Below, piece by piece: positions 14,582-17,921 of a stretch of 17,921 nt of DNA. Position 1 is the stretch's first letter, and each line of letters opens with the position of its first letter. Under the pieces are notes generated by a model that was not told the origin of the DNA, did not search any database, and saw only the letters and a list, made by a program, of their open reading frames with translations. Origin of the DNA: Candidatus Peregrinibacteria bacterium (GTDB taxonomy: Bacteria > Patescibacteriota > Gracilibacteria > UBA1369 > PNNO01); the NCBI GenBank assembly GCA_030595015.1, contig JAUVDZ010000011.1, positions 1 to 17,921 of the forward strand, given 5' to 3'. A program made the translations under genes and the position numbers.

Positions 14582-14924
14582 TTTTTGCGCGAACTTGTGC
14601 TAAAAGTTTATCTGCATCTGCAGGGTTTTTAGGTTTTTCTTTGCCAAATCCACCTTCAATCGAAGGTCTTGCACAACTGCCAGAACCCCAAACCGCGGCT
14701 TCTTCGGTAATATTAGCCACGCCTGCTCCTAAAAATTCGGGATTACGATCACTGTGTTCACGGATCCAGTTAGATATAGTCATTTTGTGACCTAATCTAA
14801 AGGGAAATAAGATTAATATTTTTTTAGCTGTTTCATCAGCGATTTTTAAAACAGCAAATTTCATTTCACAATTAAATAATTCATGTTCTCCTAGTTTGCC
14901 AAATTCAGGAAATTCTAACTTCAT
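14565..14924 (-). CDS. 119-residue protein of unknown function
   Basis: A compact soluble-looking protein with alternating strands and helices: FAVLKIADETAKKILILFPFRLGH, TISNWIREHS, then a glycine-rich stretch GSGSCARPSIEGGFGKEKPKNPAD and a C-terminal helix. Cysteines at about residues 19 and 83. No signal peptide or membrane helix. I do not recognise the family. Coding status is supported by the uninterrupted frame, balanced amino-acid composition and TAA stop. Its 3' end overlaps pepA by 17 bp on the opposite strand. It follows the deaminase gene on the same strand, after a 49-bp gap holding nested inverted repeats. Confidence 0.7.
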   Translation of the reverse strand: MKLEFPEFGKLGEHELFNCEMKFAVLKIADETAKKILILFPFRLGHKMTISNWIREHSDRNPEFLGAGVANITEEAAVWGSGSCARPSIEGGFGKEKPKNPADADKLLAQVRAKITTLA

Positions 14925-14931
14925 AAAATAC

Positions 14932-14966
14932 TGTTAAACAATAGTTGTTTATAATGTCATTTAACA
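14932..14966. repeat. nested inverted repeats before the 119-residue gene
   Basis: TAAACAA (14935-14941) and TTGTTTA (14945-14951) form a perfect 7-bp dyad with a 3-base centre. TGTTAAA (14932-14938) also matches TTTAACA (14960-14966). In such AT-rich DNA these may be chance, but the position just upstream of the 14924 start would suit an operator. Confidence 0.3.
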
Positions 14967-14973
14967 ATTTACA

Positions 14974-15468
14974 TTACACACTTAAATTTGTAAGCTCCTC
15001 CGGTGCATCATCCGCATATTCAATATTCGGCCCTTGTTCTACAATGATGCCTTTTGATTTGAGAATATCCCAATTTGGCAAAACGTCTGGGTAACCTTCC
15101 TGAAAAACAACGCGCTTGATGCCTGATTCTGCGATTAGACTTGAGCAAACTCGGCATGGGTACTTTGTGCAGTAAATAGTAGCGCCATCAATACTGAGGC
15201 CATTTTTGGCACAAAGGGCGAGGCACCATTGTTCTGCACAGATTCCATAGCAGACTTCACGTTCGTGGCCTGATTTTATGTTTTTAATGTTTCTGATGCA
15301 TCCGATTTCTGTGCATGGAGTTTCCGGATGCCAATCATTTGTATGGCAAATAAGCATTTTCCCGTCTTTTACAATTGCTGCAGCAATTTTTGCACGAAGG
15401 CAGTTTGCGCTGGGTTCCTGTTTATCGATTTCTTCGAGAAATTTTTTATCTTCTTCTGTTATTGCCAT
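14974..15468 (-). CDS. dCMP/cytidine-deaminase-like zinc enzyme
   Basis: A 164-residue member of the cytidine/deoxycytidylate deaminase superfamily. The zinc site is C77-A78-E79 (GICAEQ) plus P104-C105-x2-C108 (KYPCRVCSS); E79 would be the proton shuttle. Flanking sequence (TPCTEIGC, then SIDGATIYCTKYPC, then ESGIKRVVFQEGYPD) matches deoxycytidylate deaminases, which convert dCMP to dUMP for thymidylate synthesis. Those normally have HAE; here the first ligand is Cys, as in cytidine deaminases. Further cysteines (C41, C52, C57, C73, C82, C86) could bind a second zinc. Substrate is therefore best called dCMP-like with caution. It is preceded by the CpG-rich noncoding element and has no Shine-Dalgarno. 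Confidence 0.82.
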   Translation of the reverse strand: MAITEEDKKFLEEIDKQEPSANCLRAKIAAAIVKDGKMLICHTNDWHPETPCTEIGCIRNIKNIKSGHEREVCYGICAEQWCLALCAKNGLSIDGATIYCTKYPCRVCSSLIAESGIKRVVFQEGYPDVLPNWDILKSKGIIVEQGPNIEYADDAPEELTNLSV

Positions 15469-15636
15469 TTGGATTTTGATTACGTTAATAGGAGTTCGCC
15501 ATTAAGGCTCACGTGTCACGCTCGCGATAATGCACTTCGTCGTACTTAACCATCCGATTCGCTACGCTCATACGCATGTTTAAGCATTTTCGTTCGCGGG
15601 AGACTCGCAGGACTCGTCTCTAGCATAAGTATAGCA
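15469..15636. other. CpG-rich noncoding element with imperfect long inverted repeat
   Basis: This 168-bp gap between nrnA and the deaminase gene is compositionally unlike the rest of the window: about 17 CpG dinucleotides and near 50% G+C in its core. Possible pairings: CTCGCG (15521-15526) with CGCGGGAG (15595-15602), AATGC (15529-15533) with GCATT (15584-15588), and CTTAAC (15545-15550) with GTTTAAG (15578-15584). Next to it, GAGAC (15600-15604) pairs with GTCTC (15616-15620), and GACTCG occurs twice there. At the right edge TAGCATAAG and TAGCATTAG are near-identical direct repeats. No U-run makes it a classical terminator. It could be a repeat-type element or a structured RNA; I see no coding potential. 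Confidence 0.5.
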
Positions 15637-16593
15637 TTAGTCCTCGATTCTCCAAACTTCTTCTGTGACTATTTTCCCTGGAATTGTAAAGCCAGCAGCC
15701 TTTTTATGGCCACCTCCACCAAACTTTGTACTAAGCTCAGAAGCGTCCATTCCACCTTCATTAGTTCGAATCGATCCCTGTACGTTTCCTTTCATATCTT
15801 CAGACAAAAGCATACTCATTTTGCAATTTGGAACAGAATTTAAATAATTAATAACTCCAGATAAGTCTTTAGGAGTTGCCTGCGTTTCTTCAAATTCATT
15901 AGTTGTGATTTTAGAAACAATTGTGCCTTTTTCATTAACTTTAATATTCGATAAAACTTTCCCCCATAATTTTAATTGCTCAACAGTTTTTGTTTTAAAC
16001 ATATGCTTAACTATTTCATTGGATTTCGCTCCGCATTGCATTAAATCAGAAGCAATCTCATAAACTCTGGTAGTTGTGTTTGTGTGCATAAAGCAGCCAG
16101 TATCGCAGTATATGCCTGCCAGCAGATTAGTTGCCATTCCAGGAAGAATTGGTATCTGCAAATACTTTAAAAATTCATAAATAATCATAGTAGTTGATGC
16201 TGCATTCGGATCAACCATATTTAAATCACCATAATTATTATTTGAAGCATGATGATCAATATTTATTAATTGGATTTTCTTTTTAAAAAATTCAGGTTTT
16301 GTTTCAGGATATTTCATTTGATTTTTACTACTGCAATCCACACTAATAATTAAATCGATTTCATTTTCGTCAAAACTTTTATGTACATCTTTGCTACCAG
16401 TTAAAAATTTTAAAGAATAGGGGAGCGGATCAGCACAAACAGAAGAAGCAGTGATTCCAAAATACAACGACAAAGCCTTCTGTAAGGCCAAATTTGAACC
16501 CATAGTGTCTCCATCAGGTTGCCTATGAGAAACTATCAAAACATGTTTAGCTTTATTAATTTTATTCGCAGCTTTTTGAAAATCGATTTCCAT
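15637..16593 (-). CDS. nrnA: NrnA-like DHH/DHHA1 phosphoesterase (oligoribonuclease / pAp phosphatase)
   Basis: A 318-residue DHH-family hydrolase. Manganese-site motifs are present in order: SHRQPDGDTMGS with H23, D27, D29; VDCSS with D86; NIDHHASN with D113-H114-H115; and IYCDTGCF with D164. The C-terminal DHHA1 substrate-binding domain ends with GGGGHKKAAGF (292-302). NrnA enzymes degrade short RNA oligonucleotides and, in some species, remove phosphate from 3'-phosphoadenosine 5'-phosphate; c-di-nucleotide-linked relatives are a less likely alternative given the short, single-domain-pair architecture. It would finish RNA decay begun by other nucleases. The ATG lies 21 nt after a predicted transcription start. 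Confidence 0.88.
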   Translation of the reverse strand: MEIDFQKAANKINKAKHVLIVSHRQPDGDTMGSNLALQKALSLYFGITASSVCADPLPYSLKFLTGSKDVHKSFDENEIDLIISVDCSSKNQMKYPETKPEFFKKKIQLINIDHHASNNNYGDLNMVDPNAASTTMIIYEFLKYLQIPILPGMATNLLAGIYCDTGCFMHTNTTTRVYEIASDLMQCGAKSNEIVKHMFKTKTVEQLKLWGKVLSNIKVNEKGTIVSKITTNEFEETQATPKDLSGVINYLNSVPNCKMSMLLSEDMKGNVQGSIRTNEGGMDASELSTKFGGGGHKKAAGFTIPGKIVTEEVWRIED

Positions 16594-16620
16594 TTGAGTT
16601 AATGCAATTATTAAGATGGC

Positions 16621-16651
16621 AATATATGCTGAATATTGAAGGTTTTCAATA
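16621..16651 (-). promoter_or_regulatory. promoter of nrnA with an overlapping 7-bp dyad
   Basis: On the minus strand TTGAAA (16649-16644), a 17-bp spacer and TATATT (16626-16621), giving a leader of about 21 nt. The perfect dyad TATTGAA (16634-16640) / TTCAATA (16645-16651) covers the -35 box and could be an operator. Confidence 0.5.
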
Positions 16652-16688
16652 AACTGAGCTTGCGAAATATGGGAAGTAGTTGTGGAGC

Positions 16689-16729
16689 TGTCTATGATTG
16701 TAAAGCTTTTTGATATACAATCATAGGCA
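16689..16729. promoter_or_regulatory. strong dyad upstream of the ribbon-helix-helix gene
   Basis: CTATGATTGTA (16692-16702) and TACAATCATAG (16716-16726) are perfect 11-bp inverted repeats around a 13-base centre. With a G.T wobble and two more pairs the match extends to 16689-16729. It ends 21 bp before the ATG at 16751. No U-run follows, so an operator, possibly bound by the adjacent gene product, is more likely than a terminator. An RNA hairpin is the alternative. Confidence 0.6.
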
Positions 16730-16750
16730 CCCCTTTAACATACAAATACT

Positions 16751-17026
16751 ATGGCTAATGAAAAACAAATCAGCCTACGAATAAGTCCTGAACTTTATAG
16801 AATGGCTCAATACAAATGTAAAAACACGTATGGAATTAGCATGAGTGCGCTTATCAAAATGTTTTTAAGAGCATTTGTGAAACAAGGTGGAATTGGATTT
16901 TGGGTTGGTGATGATGACATTAGAAAGCTTTTCAACCGATATCTAAGAAGAAAATCAGGTGAAATTAATAGAAAAGGATGTTTTCCACTTCCTGGTCCAC
17001 AATTAAGAGATATTTACGATTTCTAA
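16751..17026 (+). CDS. small ribbon-helix-helix DNA-binding protein (orphan RelB/DinJ-like)
   Basis: A 91-residue protein. The first ~50 residues fit a ribbon-helix-helix fold: a beta strand (KQISLRIS), helix A (PELYRMAQYKCKNTYG) and helix B (ISMSALIKMFLRAFVKQ). The pattern resembles RelB/DinJ antitoxin N-termini. The second half is basic (IRKLFNRYLRRKSGEINRKG) and ends PLPGPQLRDIYDF, without an obvious toxin-binding helix I recognise. No toxin gene is adjacent: the next gene is RuBisCO on the opposite strand, 10 bp away. It may be a stand-alone autoregulated repressor acting on the dyad just upstream. Function as an antitoxin is not supported by context. Confidence 0.75.
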   Translation: MANEKQISLRISPELYRMAQYKCKNTYGISMSALIKMFLRAFVKQGGIGFWVGDDDIRKLFNRYLRRKSGEINRKGCFPLPGPQLRDIYDF

Positions 17027-17036
17027 AATCGCATTT

Positions 17037-17921
17037 TTATTCTCCTGTACCCCATTTTTCAAGTGCAGCTTTTAGTTCAGGTTTATCTTTAGCATATTCA
17101 TTTATGTCGATTCCTTTAGTTGCAGCCTCAGTTGCGAGTACAATTGCATATGCTCCAACCTGAGTTCCTTCCGGATGTCCGTGACATCCTCCACCCATCT
17201 GACAAACAATGTTTTTACCCATTCTTTCAACAACCTGAGGAATTGTTCCTGGAAATAATCCTCCAGAAGCAACAGCTAGAACCGACTTCATCCCATACCA
17301 TTCCTGGCCTAAAGTTTCTCCTTCTGCATTTGGCTCAGTTTTGTCTTTTTCTAAATCATCAACAATCAGCATTGTTTCAAGTGCTCCGCCTTCCATTTTT
17401 CCTGCTCCGGCAGTACCAGTATGCAATAAATCAACACCAAGCATTCTAAATACTTTAGCTAAAACCAGCATGCTTATTGTAAACCCAGGCTGACGTGTAA
17501 TTGCTCCGTGCATTGCTCTGTGAGCGTGAATGATCTGCCCTGTATTTTTTAATCTATAAGTTGCAACAGCAGAAAAACCGAGAGTAATAACATCCAACAT
17601 ACAAACATTTCCTCCATTATCTTTAACTAGATCACTTCTTCGCATCATTTCATCAAAATCAGAATGAGTAATGTTAGCCAGATACATCTTCTTTTGCCCT
17701 GTTTCTGCTTCGATTTCTTTTTTAAGTGCTAATGTGTGTTTAATTCTATTATCAAAATCATTATAACTTTGAGAAGTTAAATTTTCGTCATCTTTAACAA
17801 TGTCCAAACCTTTTCCATTAACTCCTGTCCAGGCTTGCTTGGCAACTGCAACATGTTGTTCGTAAGTTAGTCCAACTTTTGGTTTAACTATTGTACCTGT
17901 AAAAGGACGATCTTGAATCCC
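17037..17921 (-). CDS. rbcL: RuBisCO large subunit, form II/III-like (C-terminal 294 residues; 5' end outside window)
   Basis: The frame is open to the window edge, so the N-terminal domain lies beyond. The visible catalytic residues are complete: the lysine in GTIVKPKVGL, the carbamylated lysine and metal ligands in DIVKDDEN, the histidine of HAHRAMH, the loop-6 lysine in GTAGAGKMEG, and phosphate-binding glycines in ASGGLFPGT and QMGGGCHGHPEGT. Loop 6 and HRAMH differ from forms I and II and fit the form II/III or III enzymes of CPR bacteria and archaea. These combine CO2 with ribulose 1,5-bisphosphate derived from nucleotide (AMP) salvage, not a Calvin cycle. The gap between the two key lysines is a few residues longer than in plant enzymes. 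An in-frame TTG at 17807 is not the start. AMP phosphorylase and ribose-1,5-bisphosphate isomerase are not in view. Confidence 0.92.
   Translation of the reverse strand, partial: GIQDRPFTGTIVKPKVGLTYEQHVAVAKQAWTGVNGKGLDIVKDDENLTSQSYNDFDNRIKHTLALKKEIEAETGQKKMYLANITHSDFDEMMRRSDLVKDNGGNVCMLDVITLGFSAVATYRLKNTGQIIHAHRAMHGAITRQPGFTISMLVLAKVFRMLGVDLLHTGTAGAGKMEGGALETMLIVDDLEKDKTEPNAEGETLGQEWYGMKSVLAVASGGLFPGTIPQVVERMGKNIVCQMGGGCHGHPEGTQVGAYAIVLATEAATKGIDINEYAKDKPELKAALEKWGTGE

Noticed and set aside
15469..15636. tRNA gene or CRISPR repeats in the CpG-rich gap
   Set aside because: I could not build a cloverleaf or find regularly spaced identical repeats; only imperfect short repeats and hairpins are present.
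16689..16729. Intrinsic terminator at the strong dyad
   Set aside because: No U-run follows on either strand, and no gene ends into it; both flanking genes diverge from this gap.
16751..17026. Toxin-antitoxin module
   Set aside because: Only an RHH protein is present. The adjacent gene is RuBisCO on the other strand, and no small toxin frame is visible.
17805..17807. TTG at 17807 as the start of RuBisCO
   Set aside because: The upstream codons, including the KPKVGL catalytic lysine segment, are clearly RuBisCO and continue to the window edge.
560..17921. UGA read as glycine, as in Gracilibacteria/Absconditabacteria
   Set aside because: All conserved genes are full length under the standard code and contain no in-frame TGA. 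UGA looks avoided, not recoded.

Overview
The window is AT-rich bacterial DNA (roughly one-third G+C by eye), densely packed with genes. It reads like a small-genome Candidate Phyla Radiation (CPR) bacterium, most plausibly in or near Peregrinibacteria/Gracilibacteria. That placement is inference. It rests on a RuBisCO resembling the form II/III-type enzymes of CPR genomes, an FtsA/PilM-like ATPase paired with a 'baseplate J'-like membrane protein of a kind common in CPR, very short intergenic spaces, and no visible Shine-Dalgarno sites. All 22 genes whose ends are visible stop at TAA (18) or TAG (4). None stops at TGA, and none needs TGA as a sense codon.

Layout. Bases 1 to about 275 carry a G+C-rich (about 52%) fragment of carbamoyl-phosphate synthase large subunit that switches abruptly, in frame, into an AT-rich (about 28% G+C) small protein ending at 571. 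This looks like a chimeric join. From 560 to 7814 lie a tRNA methylthiotransferase (MtaB-like, minus strand) and then an envelope block: a small lipoprotein, a secreted aspartate-rich protein, a secreted three-PKD-domain protein, a lysine-rich helical protein, and the minus-strand pair FtsA/PilM-like ATPase plus single-pass membrane protein. D-alanine-D-alanine ligase (7908-9023) lies just upstream of that pair.

From 9131 on the plus strand come an unrecognised HExxH (zincin-like) protein, then a tightly overlapping run: Bax-inhibitor-1-like membrane protein, YceD/DUF177, ribosomal protein L32, NusB, RNase III and a Nudix hydrolase. This is a ribosome-biogenesis/RNA-processing operon, followed by a leucyl aminopeptidase. 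On the minus strand from 14565 to 16593 are an unrecognised 119-residue protein, a dCMP-deaminase-like enzyme and an NrnA-like DHH phosphoesterase. The last two are separated by a 168-bp CpG-rich noncoding element. The right end holds an orphan ribbon-helix-helix protein behind a strong 14-bp dyad, and the C-terminal 294 residues of RuBisCO entering from beyond the window.

Several good sigma-70-type promoters with 16-17 bp spacers are visible in the divergent intergenic regions, often overlapping back to back. Predicted leaders are about 2-32 nt. No tRNA, rRNA, CRISPR array or insertion sequence was recognised.
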